A model generated the notes under the pieces. The model searched no databases, was not told the origin of the DNA, and was given only the letters and a program-made list of their open reading frames with translations. A DNA stretch of 17,011 nt from JAHJRJ01 sp037443685 (GTDB taxonomy: Bacteria > Bacteroidota > Ignavibacteria > UBA10030 > BY39), in assembly GCA_037443685.1 (NCBI GenBank), contig JBBINX010000050.1, positions 1-17,011 of the forward strand. The letters run 5' to 3'. How positions within the stretch are numbered: position 1 is the first letter of the stretch; each line of letters opens with the position of its first letter. The position numbers were made by a program, and so were the translations under genes. Positions 1 through 7,415 of the stretch are shown piece after piece.

Positions 1-54
1 CTGCACGCACCCGATAAACAAGTATCAGTAAAAGATGCGTATTCACAAAAATAA
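1..54 (+). CDS. C-terminal tail of an upstream gene (partial)
   Basis: Frame 1 is open from the first base to a TAA at 52-54 and gives 17 residues ending DAYSQK. The other two plus frames close earlier (after 9 and 4 codons). This is most simply the end of a gene that begins outside the window. The piece is too short to assign. The HAPDKQVSVKD pattern faintly recalls the ends of M20-type metallopeptidases, but this is only an impression. An accidental short open frame is quite possible. Confidence 0.35.
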   Translation: MHAPDKQVSVKDAYSQK

Positions 55-222
55 TCACAATAAATAGGTAGTTTTTTAGGAATCGTCTTCTTCATATTTG
101 GTCATATATTACAAAATTATTTACAATGAGACAACTATGTTTATTTTGAAAGGAGTTTATATATATTTATCTTAACGTAAATAAATAACTTTAATGAAAT
201 ATTTTAGTATCAAAATAGAAAA

Positions 223-606
223 ATGATTGCAAACATTGGTGGTGTATTCCTTTACTCAGAGCGGCCAAAAGAATTAGCCGAATGGTATAAGAAAAAATTA
301 GGTATCAAGTATAAATATACAGAAGAATATGATGCATACTATGCATCCTTCCCGTATATAGATCCTCATTACAAAAAAGAAACCTATTCAATCTTGTCGA
401 TAATGCCTTTAAAGAATATTTCGGTTCCAAGAGAGCGTCCTTTCACTATTAATCTGAGAGTACACGATATTGAAAAAGTCGTTGAACATTTAATCAAGCA
501 TGGTGAAAAAGTAAAGGGGATCGAAATTTATGATGAGGGCAAATTCGCCTGGTTGGAAGATTTGGACAGCAACCACATAGAACTCTGGGAAGATACAAAC
601 ATTTAG
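223..606 (+). CDS. VOC-superfamily (glyoxalase/bleomycin-resistance fold) protein
   Basis: A 127-residue cytoplasmic protein, the usual length for a single vicinal-oxygen-chelate module made of two beta-alpha-beta-beta-beta units. The first unit opens with IGGVFLYS and continues with the helix PKELAEWYKKKLGI. The second opens with FTINLRVHDIEKVVEHLIKHG and ends in the typical last strand DLDSNHIELWE. The glutamate in that strand is where VOC enzymes carry their C-terminal metal ligand. The first strand has no histidine or glutamine at the usual N-terminal ligand position, so this may not be a standard metal-dependent glyoxalase I. No substrate can be named. The ATG at 223 is preceded by an A-rich stretch without a clear ribosome binding site. 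The gene stands alone, with 349 gene-free bases after it. Confidence 0.85.
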   Translation: MIANIGGVFLYSERPKELAEWYKKKLGIKYKYTEEYDAYYASFPYIDPHYKKETYSILSIMPLKNISVPRERPFTINLRVHDIEKVVEHLIKHGEKVKGIEIYDEGKFAWLEDLDSNHIELWEDTNI

Positions 607-661
607 AGATGTTGCAAACAGTTATTAATTTTTGTAACTTTATGCAGTTATCTCAAATAAA

Positions 662-696
662 GCTTTATCTCGATAGGCTAATCGAGCGATAAAAGC
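662..696. repeat. Bulged inverted repeat downstream of the VOC gene
   Basis: GCTTTATC (662-669) and TCGAT (670-674) pair with ATCGA (681-685) and GATAAAAGC (688-696), around a 6-base loop, with small bulges. The position, 56 bases past the VOC stop, would suit a transcription end or processing site. There is no T-run after it on the plus strand, so it is not a canonical intrinsic terminator. Confidence 0.4.
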
Positions 697-835
697 GGGA
701 ATTTGAGGAAAATTGCAAACAAAATGAATAAACTAACAAAAACCGCAGCAAGTCTTAGGTTAACGATCTTGGCACAAACGCAAGAAATAATCAACTTTAT
801 CGCATTCGGATATTTCATGGATAAGAGAGTATGTG

Positions 836-911
836 ATTCGTTCGTGATGTTAAGAACGAATTTGTCATTTTCGTTCCGAGTCTTCGCCCCGGCAACGATC
901 CGGCGGTGGCG
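836..911 (+). promoter_or_regulatory. Candidate structured leader of rng with competing stems
   Basis: GAACGAAT (854-861) is exactly complementary to ATTCGTTC (836-843), with a 10-base loop. Its first seven bases also pair exactly with TTCGTTC (870-876), with a 9-base loop. The two stems use the same middle strand, so only one can form at a time. A third GC-rich stem follows: CGCC (885-888) and CCGG (889-892) with CCGG (900-903) and GGCG (908-911). No T-run follows, so transcription attenuation by an intrinsic terminator is not indicated. The leader role is inferred and depends on transcription starting upstream of 836. E. coli rne is known to be autoregulated through hairpins in its 5' UTR, which makes an analogous role for an RNase G leader plausible. 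Confidence 0.3.
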
Positions 912-955
912 CTGCTTGATACAACATAATATAATAAAGGGACGAAATACACAAA

Positions 956-2569
956 ATGAAGAAAGAGATTATCATCAATGCGACCGCAAATGAAATACGG
1001 ATTGCAATAACAGAAGACGAGCGTCTTGCAGAGCTATATGTAGAAAGCCCTGAAAAGGAACGGATGGTGGGCGATATATATTTAGGTAAAGTCGCCCGTG
1101 TTATGCCCGGTATCAAAGCTGCTTTTATTAATATCGGTATGAAACAAGATGCTTTTCTACATTTTTCGGATATCGTATCAACAATTAACGAATATTCGGC
1201 TTTGATTGGCGACGAAGATGCGGATGTAGATACTGACGATACTGATGAAGACGAAGATGGAAATGAAACAGAAACATCTGACAAACCAATAGAAAGCTAT
1301 TCATATCAAACCCGGATAAACAATTCGAATCAGCCGCAAATTCCCCAGGTTAAAAAAGGGCAAGAAATTATTGTTCAAGTTACGAAAGAACCCGTAGGGA
1401 AAAAAGGTGTAAGAGTTACTTCTGAGGTCTCGCTGGCAGGAAGATTTCTTGTTCTACTTCCGTTCAATAATAAAGTCGGCGTTTCAAAACGAATAAATAA
1501 TTTCAGAGAGAAGAGAAGGTTACGTAGAATTGTACGCTCTATTTTACCCAGCGGTTTCGGAGCCATTATCAGAACTGTTGCGATGGAACAAGCTGAAGAA
1601 TTGCTTCGTTCGGACCTTGAGGATTTAATATCGAGGTGGAGGGAAATAGAACAAACTATAAAAACCGAAGAAGCACCCACACTGATTTACAAAGATATGG
1701 CAACAACTTCAAGTGTTATAAGAGACTTGTTCAGTGAAGAGATTGAACGGGTTGTAGTCGATTCAAAAAAAATATACAAAGAAATCCAGCTTTACGTCAA
1801 GTGGGTTGCTCCTCATATGTTGGATAAAATTGAGTTCTACAAACAAAGAGATCCTATCTTCGATGCCTATGGGATTGAAAAAGAAATTGCCACGTCGCTT
1901 AGCCGAAAAGTTTGGTTAAAAAGCGGCGGTTATATTATAATAGAGCAAACCGAAGCAATGGTTGTTGTTGATGTAAACAGCGGTCGGTACGCCGCCAAAA
2001 AAGAACAAGAGTTGAATTCGTTAAGAACAAATCTTGAAGCTTCTCGTGAAGTGTGTAGGCAACTCCGGTTACGTGATATAGGTGGAATCATTGTAGTTGA
2101 CTTTATAGATTTAGATGATGAGAAAAATCGTAAAAAGATTTATGACGAGCTAAAGAAGGAATTTAAAAGAGATCGTGCAAAAGTTACAGTTCTGCCGCTG
2201 ACGGAATTCGGGTTAGCACAAATTACACGTCAACGGATACGCCAAAGCATTATGCATAGTTTTTCCGAACCGTGTCCAGTTTGCGGTGGTGGCGGTCTTA
2301 TACTATCTAAATCGAGTGTAGTCAATCACATTCAACGCTGGGTTCGCCGTTTTAAAGCCGATACGCATGAAAGAAGACTAAAACTTCGAGTACATCCGAG
2401 TTTGGCTGTTTACCTCCGGGAAGGGACAATCAGCCGACTAACTAAACTCATGCTTAAATATAAAATTTTGATTAAATTAGAAGAAGATACTAAATTGGGT
2501 GTAGATGAGTTTACGGTCTTCTCGGTCAAACAAAAAAAAGATGTTACTGAAAATTATCATGGAGAATAA
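956..2569 (+). CDS. rng: Ribonuclease G/E family endoribonuclease
   Basis: A 537-residue cytoplasmic endoribonuclease that cuts single-stranded RNA in rRNA maturation and mRNA decay. An N-terminal S1 RNA-binding domain is seen (GDIYLGKVARVMPGIKAAFINIG, about 39-61, then DAFLHFSDI). The catalytic aspartates are D339 in VVVDVNSGR and D382 in VVDFIDLDDEKNR, 43 residues apart as in E. coli RNase E (D303, D346). The zinc-link motif CPVCGGGG has C440 and C443. There is no long RNase E-like scaffold tail, so RNase G is the better name. E. coli RNase G is 489 residues; most of the extra length is an insertion in the S1 domain where 15 of 25 residues (about 85-109) are acidic. The start has AAAGGGA about 12 bases upstream. 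The gene probably heads the operon that follows; its stop is 3 bases before the transaldolase start. Confidence 0.95.
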   Translation: MKKEIIINATANEIRIAITEDERLAELYVESPEKERMVGDIYLGKVARVMPGIKAAFINIGMKQDAFLHFSDIVSTINEYSALIGDEDADVDTDDTDEDEDGNETETSDKPIESYSYQTRINNSNQPQIPQVKKGQEIIVQVTKEPVGKKGVRVTSEVSLAGRFLVLLPFNNKVGVSKRINNFREKRRLRRIVRSILPSGFGAIIRTVAMEQAEELLRSDLEDLISRWREIEQTIKTEEAPTLIYKDMATTSSVIRDLFSEEIERVVVDSKKIYKEIQLYVKWVAPHMLDKIEFYKQRDPIFDAYGIEKEIATSLSRKVWLKSGGYIIIEQTEAMVVVDVNSGRYAAKKEQELNSLRTNLEASREVCRQLRLRDIGGIIVVDFIDLDDEKNRKKIYDELKKEFKRDRAKVTVLPLTEFGLAQITRQRIRQSIMHSFSEPCPVCGGGGLILSKSSVVNHIQRWVRRFKADTHERRLKLRVHPSLAVYLREGTISRLTKLMLKYKILIKLEEDTKLGVDEFTVFSVKQKKDVTENYHGE

Positions 2570-2572
2570 AAT

Positions 2573-3217
2573 ATGAAGTTATTTATCGACACAGCAAACA
2601 TCAACGAAATACGTGAAGCCAATTCGATGGGCTTGATTAACGGTGTTACAACTAACCCCAGCTTAGTTGCTAAAGAGGGTCGGGATTTGAAAGAACTTAT
2701 TATTGAGATTTGCTCAATAGTTGATGGTCCGATTAGCGCCGAAGTTATTTCGCTCGACTATAAAAAAATGATTCGTGACGCATACGAGCTTGCTAAGATT
2801 CATGAGAACATTATCGTGAAGGTTCCTTTAACAAAGGATGGACTTCAAGCAACACGAAGTTTAAAAGCAGAGGGCATTCGCACGAACGTGACGCTCTGCT
2901 TTTCTCCCAACCAAGCTTTACTTGCAGCAAAAGCAGGTGCTTACTTTGTCAGTCCTTTTGTCGGCCGTCTTGACGATATAAGCACATCGGGAATGGAACT
3001 TATTAGTCAAATCTTGACAATTTATCAAAATTATAATTTCGAAACGCAGGTTTTAGTAGCAAGCATTCGTCACCCGCTACACGTCGTTGAAGCTGCAATG
3101 ATGGGCGCTGATGCCGCTACAATACCTTATGCAGTGCTTTTACAATTAATTAAACACCCTCTCACCGATATCGGTATTGAGAGATTTGTAGCTGATTGGA
3201 AAAAAACACAAAAATAA
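2573..3217 (+). CDS. tal: Small-type transaldolase (fructose-6-phosphate aldolase-like family)
   Basis: A 214-residue TIM-barrel class I aldolase, the compact subfamily of about 210-220 residues. Transaldolase moves a dihydroxyacetone unit between sugar phosphates in the non-oxidative pentose phosphate pathway. The N-terminus MKLFIDTANINEI and the TTNPSL motif are typical. The Schiff-base lysine is K83 in IIVKVPLT. Two positions separate transaldolases from true fructose-6-phosphate aldolases. E. coli FsaA has Gln59 and Tyr131, while transaldolases carry Glu and Phe there. This protein has E57 (ISAEVIS) and F129 (VSPFVGR), so transaldolase is favoured. The start is supported by GGAG (2561-2564) inside the end of rng, 8 bases before the ATG. 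The 3-base gaps on either side suggest co-transcription with rng and gcvT. Confidence 0.93.
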   Translation: MKLFIDTANINEIREANSMGLINGVTTNPSLVAKEGRDLKELIIEICSIVDGPISAEVISLDYKKMIRDAYELAKIHENIIVKVPLTKDGLQATRSLKAEGIRTNVTLCFSPNQALLAAKAGAYFVSPFVGRLDDISTSGMELISQILTIYQNYNFETQVLVASIRHPLHVVEAAMMGADAATIPYAVLLQLIKHPLTDIGIERFVADWKKTQK

Positions 3218-3220
3218 ATT

Positions 3221-4315
3221 ATGAAACAAACTGCTTTCTTTAATATTCACAATAAATTTGGTGGGAAGTTGGTACCATTTGCTGGTTTCGCAATGCCGGT
3301 TCAGTTTAGCGGAATATTAGACGAAACTAAAACAGTCCGTAACTCAGTTGGTGTGTTCGACGTATCGCATATGGGCGAAATAGAGATACACGGAAAAGAC
3401 TCACTTGCTTTTTTACAGAAAATTACGACGAATGATGCATCCAAACTTACAGCCGGAAAAGTACAATATTCTGCAATGTGTTATTCTGACGGTGGAATTG
3501 TTGATGATTTACTTGTTTACAATTTAGGAACTTATTTTATGTTAGTTGTAAACGCAGCCAATAAAGATAAAGATTTTAAATGGATGCAAGAAAATATATT
3601 TGGAGATGTTCGTTTAAGTGATAAGAGTGATGAATTTTCTCTTCTTGCCGTTCAAGGACCTCGCTCACTCGATGTTTTGGAAAAGTTAACATCCGTGAAT
3701 CTATCAGAGATGAAATATTATACATCGGTTTTGGGTAAATTGGCAGGCGTCGATATGTTAATTTCTCGAACAGGCTATACGGGCGAATTGGGTTTTGAGC
3801 TATATTTTGATTCGGATATTGTGACCGGAGAGAAGGTATGGGAAACAATTTATGAAGCAGGAAAAGAATTCGGAATTAAGCCGATTGGCTTAGGCGCTCG
3901 CGATACTTTACGTCTCGAAATGGGCTTCTGTCTCTATGGAAACGACATCGACCAATTCACAAATCCACTTGAAGCAGGTCTGGGTTGGATAACTAAATTC
4001 GAGAAAGGTAATTTCAACGGCAAAGATTCATTACAGAAAATAAAACAGAGCGGATTAACACGCAAGCTGATATGTTTCAAGGTTGAAGATAAAAAATTTA
4101 TACCAAGGCATGGTTATGATATTACTGTTAACGGGAAGAAAACAGGAGTAGTAACAAGCGGAACTTTTTCTCCGACTCTAGAAATAGGAATCGGAATGGG
4201 ATACATTGATGATGTGAACTCTCAGCAAGGTGATACAATAAACATTCAGGTAAGGGGTACCGAAGCGAGAGCAGTCATTGTAAAACCTCCTCTTATTAAC
4301 AAAAAAACCGATTGA
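3221..4315 (+). CDS. gcvT: Aminomethyltransferase (glycine cleavage system T protein)
   Basis: A 364-residue, full-length GcvT. It transfers the one-carbon unit of the aminomethyl group on lipoylated H protein to tetrahydrofolate, giving 5,10-methylene-THF and ammonia. The family pattern runs throughout: FAGFAMPVQF near the N-terminus, GVFDVSHMGEI, the folate-site motif GGIVDDLLVY with D96 at the catalytic aspartate position, AVQGPRS, RTGYTGELGFELY, and the C-terminal barrel with GVVTSGTFSPTLEIGIGMGYI. The other glycine cleavage genes (P, H and L proteins) are not in the window, so T is unlinked here. There is no evident ribosome binding site. The ATG is 3 bases after the transaldolase stop, which suggests coupled translation. 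The next gene starts directly at the stop codon. Confidence 0.96.
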   Translation: MKQTAFFNIHNKFGGKLVPFAGFAMPVQFSGILDETKTVRNSVGVFDVSHMGEIEIHGKDSLAFLQKITTNDASKLTAGKVQYSAMCYSDGGIVDDLLVYNLGTYFMLVVNAANKDKDFKWMQENIFGDVRLSDKSDEFSLLAVQGPRSLDVLEKLTSVNLSEMKYYTSVLGKLAGVDMLISRTGYTGELGFELYFDSDIVTGEKVWETIYEAGKEFGIKPIGLGARDTLRLEMGFCLYGNDIDQFTNPLEAGLGWITKFEKGNFNGKDSLQKIKQSGLTRKLICFKVEDKKFIPRHGYDITVNGKKTGVVTSGTFSPTLEIGIGMGYIDDVNSQQGDTINIQVRGTEARAVIVKPPLINKKTD

Positions 4316-5074
4316 ATGATGAAAAAAAATGATATAAAAGCAGAAGTTTATTTTACTCCGGCATTTATGGATGACCTTTTAATGCGCGATAGGAATGTTG
4401 TAGTAATAGATGTTCTTCGTTCAAGCACTACAATTGTAACTGCGTTGAACAACGGGGCACGTGAGATTATTCCTGTGGCAAGTATTGAAAGTGCTGCAAA
4501 AGTATCAGGCAGTTTATTTGGCGACGTAACGTTGCGCGGCGGTGAACGGAATGGAAAAATGATCGAAGGATTCAACTTAGGTAATTCTCCCACCGAATAT
4601 ACCGCTGATACAGTCAAGGGTAAATCGATTATATTCAGCACGACAAACGGGTCGTTAGCAATATCGAAGGGCAAGCACGCAAAGCTTCTTGTTGTTACTG
4701 GTTTTGTCAACGTGTCGAGAACCGCCGAATATATTGCATCCATGCGAAGAGATTTTTATATTCTATGTGCAGGAAACCAGAACAGCTTCTGTATTGAAGA
4801 TACTGTATGCGCCGGAATGGTACTAGACAAAGTTCAACAATTATTAAAACAAAACTTTATTAGCGGCGATTCAGCTAATGCTGCTCTTCTGCTCTATAAA
4901 ACTTATAGTAAATCTATTCTAAAAATGATGCAACAATCTGAACACGGAAAATTCCTTCAAGACATCGGTTTCGGAAACGATATAAATATATGCGCTGACG
5001 TTGATTCGATACCGGTGCTGCCTGTTCTTCACGGTAACATGATAGTCCTCAAAAAAGAAGATGTAGATGGCTGA
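4316..5074 (+). CDS. comB: ComB-family 2-phosphosulfolactate phosphatase-like protein
   Basis: A 252-residue protein with the hallmarks of the ComB family: VIDVLRSSTT (31-39), GGERNGKMIEGFNLGNSP (from G75), STTNGS, and CAGNQNSFCIEDTVCAG (from C151). The founding archaeal enzyme is a Mg-dependent phosphatase that makes sulfolactate during coenzyme M synthesis. The family is widespread in bacteria that do not make coenzyme M, and nothing around it suggests that pathway, so the real substrate is open. The start is ATG at 4316, directly after the gcvT stop, with a second in-frame ATG at 4319; either could be used. The 3' end overlaps ftsK by 8 bases. The family call is strong and the reaction is inferred. 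Confidence 0.88.
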   Translation: MMKKNDIKAEVYFTPAFMDDLLMRDRNVVVIDVLRSSTTIVTALNNGAREIIPVASIESAAKVSGSLFGDVTLRGGERNGKMIEGFNLGNSPTEYTADTVKGKSIIFSTTNGSLAISKGKHAKLLVVTGFVNVSRTAEYIASMRRDFYILCAGNQNSFCIEDTVCAGMVLDKVQQLLKQNFISGDSANAALLLYKTYSKSILKMMQQSEHGKFLQDIGFGNDINICADVDSIPVLPVLHGNMIVLKKEDVDG

Positions 5075-7415
5075 GATAAGAAAAAATAAAGTAAACGGTA
5101 AAAAAGAATACCAGCGGTTAAACACCGACAGAAAGAAACAAATTTTAGCTGTCCTGATGATGCTCGTTGCAGTTTTTCTGCTAATTGCAATTTTTTCATA
5201 CTCACAGTTAGATGAACAGTACACAGAAGTTTCTATCATTGATATCTTGAAGCTTCCCTTCGACGAAGGACTGAGGACGAATGCTGCTCAAATTACAAAC
5301 GCACTTGGATTAATAGGTGCAATTATCTCAAATAACTTGATTAACGGCACTGTAGGTTATGCGGTTGTCATAATACCGGTAATGTTATTAGTTTGGGGTT
5401 GGGTAGTTTTACGTAATCAGGATTGGATGAATGTACTTAAGCTAACTAGTTACGCACTCATAATTGCGATTTTATTCTCTGCTACTATGGGTGTAACCAA
5501 TCAAATTTTTCAATCTCTCGATAGAGAATGGAGTGGTTTAGTGGGTGCCTTTCTCGGAGACATTCTCACAAAATTGATTGGAAAAGCGGGAGCTGCTTTA
5601 ATTGTTTTTGCCGCGTTACTCATCATTTTAGTGTTAGCAGTCGATTTGGATATTCATAAATCAATAGACAGAATAAAATCCACATTCGATAGAATCCTTA
5701 ACTGGTTTTCGGGTAAAAAAGTTAAGCATAACATAGTCGATATCGTAACCGAAGAAAATGAAGAGACCGAAGAAATCGAAGAAACCGTAATACACAAAAC
5801 TAAAAAGGAAATCATTTTTAACGTTCCTGAAGAAGAAGAAGAACCGAAAGAAGAACAGGATGAAAAACCGCGTGTAGTAAAGATTACTCCGAAACCTATA
5901 TCCAAAACCGATAGTGAAGAAGAAGAAAATATAGATTACATTTTTCCATCCGTTGAGCTATTAGACGTTTCGAAGCAAACCGAAATTATTAATGATGAAG
6001 AACTCAAAGCGAATGGTGAACAACTTCGGGCAAAGTTAGCCAATTTCGGAATTGATTTGGAAAGCGTTAGTGTTACTCCCGGTCCTGTCGTTACGCTCTA
6101 TGAACTTGTACCTGCGTCAGACGTAAAAATAAGTAGAATTGTAAGTTTAGAGAATGACCTCGCTTTAGCATTATCCGCTAAAGGAATCCGCATCATCGCA
6201 CCGATTCCCGGAAAAGGGACTATTGGTGTAGAGATACCAAACCGAAATCCTTCGATAGTAAATATCAGGAGTGTGATCAATTCTTCCAAGTTCAGAGAAT
6301 CTCAGGCAGTCCTCCCATTGGCGATGGGTAAAACTATCTCAGGTGAAATTTTTACAGATGATTTAAGTAAAATGCCACATCTGCTTATTGCAGGAGCAAC
6401 AGGTTCCGGCAAGAGCATCGGAATTAATTCAATAATCATCAGTTTATTATATAAACTCCACCCATCAGATGTGAAGTTTATTATCATCGATCCAAAGAAA
6501 ATAGAACTGACGCCGTATAAGAAATTAATAAATCACTTCCTGGCAGTTTCTTCCGATTTCAGAGAAGATATCGTTACATCAACCGAGAATGCAGTCTCGA
6601 TTTTAAAAAGTGTTGAGGTGGAAATGGAAAAAAGATACGATAAACTTTCTAAAGCTGGAGTCCGCAACATCGGTGATTATAACGAAAGGATCAAACAAGG
6701 CAGGTTGACATCTACACCCGAAATCAAACACAGCAAAATGCCATACCTTGTTGTAATAATAGATGAACTCGCTGATTTGATGATTACTGCTGCACGTGAA
6801 ATAGAAGAACCGATTGCGCGACTTGCTCAAATGGCTCGGTCGGTTGGTATTCATCTGGTTTTTGCCACGCAAAGGCCCTCGGTAGATGTGATAACGGGAG
6901 TCATAAAAGCAAACTTCCCGGCCCGCATTGCTTTCCAAGTTGCGTCGAAGACCGATTCGCGAACGATCTTGGACATGAATGGTGCCGACCAACTCTTAGG
7001 TACCGGCGACATGCTTTACCTACCGTCGGGTAGTCCGAAACCAATTCGTATTCAGAACGTTTATATCTCCATTGATGAGGTGGAAGCAGTAGTTGACCAT
7101 ATCGCAAAACAAAAAGGATATAGCAAACCGTTCAAACTTCCGTCAATCATAGAGAAAAGGAAAAACGGAACCAGCGCTTCGGCAGATGATCGCGATGAAC
7201 TATTTGAAGAAGCTGCTTACTTGGTGGTCAGGCACCAACAAGGTTCGGTGTCGTTAATACAACGGAGATTGAAAGTTGGATATTCCCGTGCCGCACGGAT
7301 GATAGATGAATTAGAAGCTGCTGGAATTGTTGGTCCTTTCGACGGAAGCAAGGCACGTGAAGTTTTGGTAGAAAATGAAGAAGAACTTTTAGGAATTTTA
7401 AGGACATTAGGATGA
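5067..7415 (+). CDS. ftsK: DNA translocase FtsK/SpoIIIE
   Basis: A 782-residue membrane-anchored, ATP-driven DNA pump that clears chromosome ends from the closing septum and activates dimer resolution. About four membrane helices lie at the N-terminus (about 26-43, 98-115, 126-143 and 172-193). A charged, Glu-rich linker follows (about 225-290). The motor carries a Walker A GATGSGKS (443-450) and a Walker B VVIIDELADL (D566, E567), then the highly conserved RPSVDVITG, FPARIAFQVASKTDSRTILD and GADQLLGTGDMLY segments. The last 70 residues form the winged-helix gamma domain that reads KOPS-type orientation sequences (SVSLIQRRLKVGYSRAARMIDELEAAGIVG). The linker is much shorter than in E. coli FtsK (1329 residues), as in many other phyla. 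The gene overlaps comB by 8 bases and lolA by 4 (ATGA). Confidence 0.97.
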   Translation: MAEIRKNKVNGKKEYQRLNTDRKKQILAVLMMLVAVFLLIAIFSYSQLDEQYTEVSIIDILKLPFDEGLRTNAAQITNALGLIGAIISNNLINGTVGYAVVIIPVMLLVWGWVVLRNQDWMNVLKLTSYALIIAILFSATMGVTNQIFQSLDREWSGLVGAFLGDILTKLIGKAGAALIVFAALLIILVLAVDLDIHKSIDRIKSTFDRILNWFSGKKVKHNIVDIVTEENEETEEIEETVIHKTKKEIIFNVPEEEEEPKEEQDEKPRVVKITPKPISKTDSEEEENIDYIFPSVELLDVSKQTEIINDEELKANGEQLRAKLANFGIDLESVSVTPGPVVTLYELVPASDVKISRIVSLENDLALALSAKGIRIIAPIPGKGTIGVEIPNRNPSIVNIRSVINSSKFRESQAVLPLAMGKTISGEIFTDDLSKMPHLLIAGATGSGKSIGINSIIISLLYKLHPSDVKFIIIDPKKIELTPYKKLINHFLAVSSDFREDIVTSTENAVSILKSVEVEMEKRYDKLSKAGVRNIGDYNERIKQGRLTSTPEIKHSKMPYLVVIIDELADLMITAAREIEEPIARLAQMARSVGIHLVFATQRPSVDVITGVIKANFPARIAFQVASKTDSRTILDMNGADQLLGTGDMLYLPSGSPKPIRIQNVYISIDEVEAVVDHIAKQKGYSKPFKLPSIIEKRKNGTSASADDRDELFEEAAYLVVRHQQGSVSLIQRRLKVGYSRAARMIDELEAAGIVGPFDGSKAREVLVENEEELLGILRTLG

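Larger units (their letters stand above)
607..955. other. 349-base gene-free region between the VOC gene and rng
   Basis: No convincing gene is seen here. A plus-strand open frame at 703-993 overlaps the rng start by 38 bases, resembles no family and lacks a ribosome binding site. The stretch holds a bulged inverted repeat at 662-696, a set of alternative stems at 836-876, and a GC-rich stem at 885-911 that contrasts with the AT-rich surroundings. A perfect TATAAT hexamer lies at 930-935, but 17 bases upstream of it there is only TGGCGC, a poor -35. If that hexamer is used, the rng leader would be about 14 bases and the stems would lie upstream of the transcript. Confidence 0.6.

Noticed and set aside
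146..173. Possible promoter TTGAAA and TATCTT before the VOC gene
   Set aside because: Both hexamers are only partial matches in a very AT-rich stretch with 16-base spacing, so it is not distinguishable from chance.
331..347. Perfect 17-base palindrome GATGCATA-C-TATGCATC
   Set aside because: It lies inside the VOC coding sequence and is explained by the codons for D-A-Y-Y-A-S. No second copy is seen in a regulatory position.
703..993. 96-codon plus-strand open frame before rng
   Set aside because: It overlaps the rng start by 38 bases, has no ribosome binding site, crosses several inverted repeats and resembles no protein family. It is most likely an accident of the non-coding spacer.
865..1284. 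139-codon minus-strand open frame, Ser-rich
   Set aside because: It is the antisense of the acidic S1 insertion of rng. Asp/Glu codons read backwards give the Ser-rich runs.
5739..5937. Glu-rich repetitive coding stretch that could look like a repeat array
   Set aside because: This is the charged linker between the membrane domain and motor of FtsK. It has low complexity but no regular unit, and it is not CRISPR-like.
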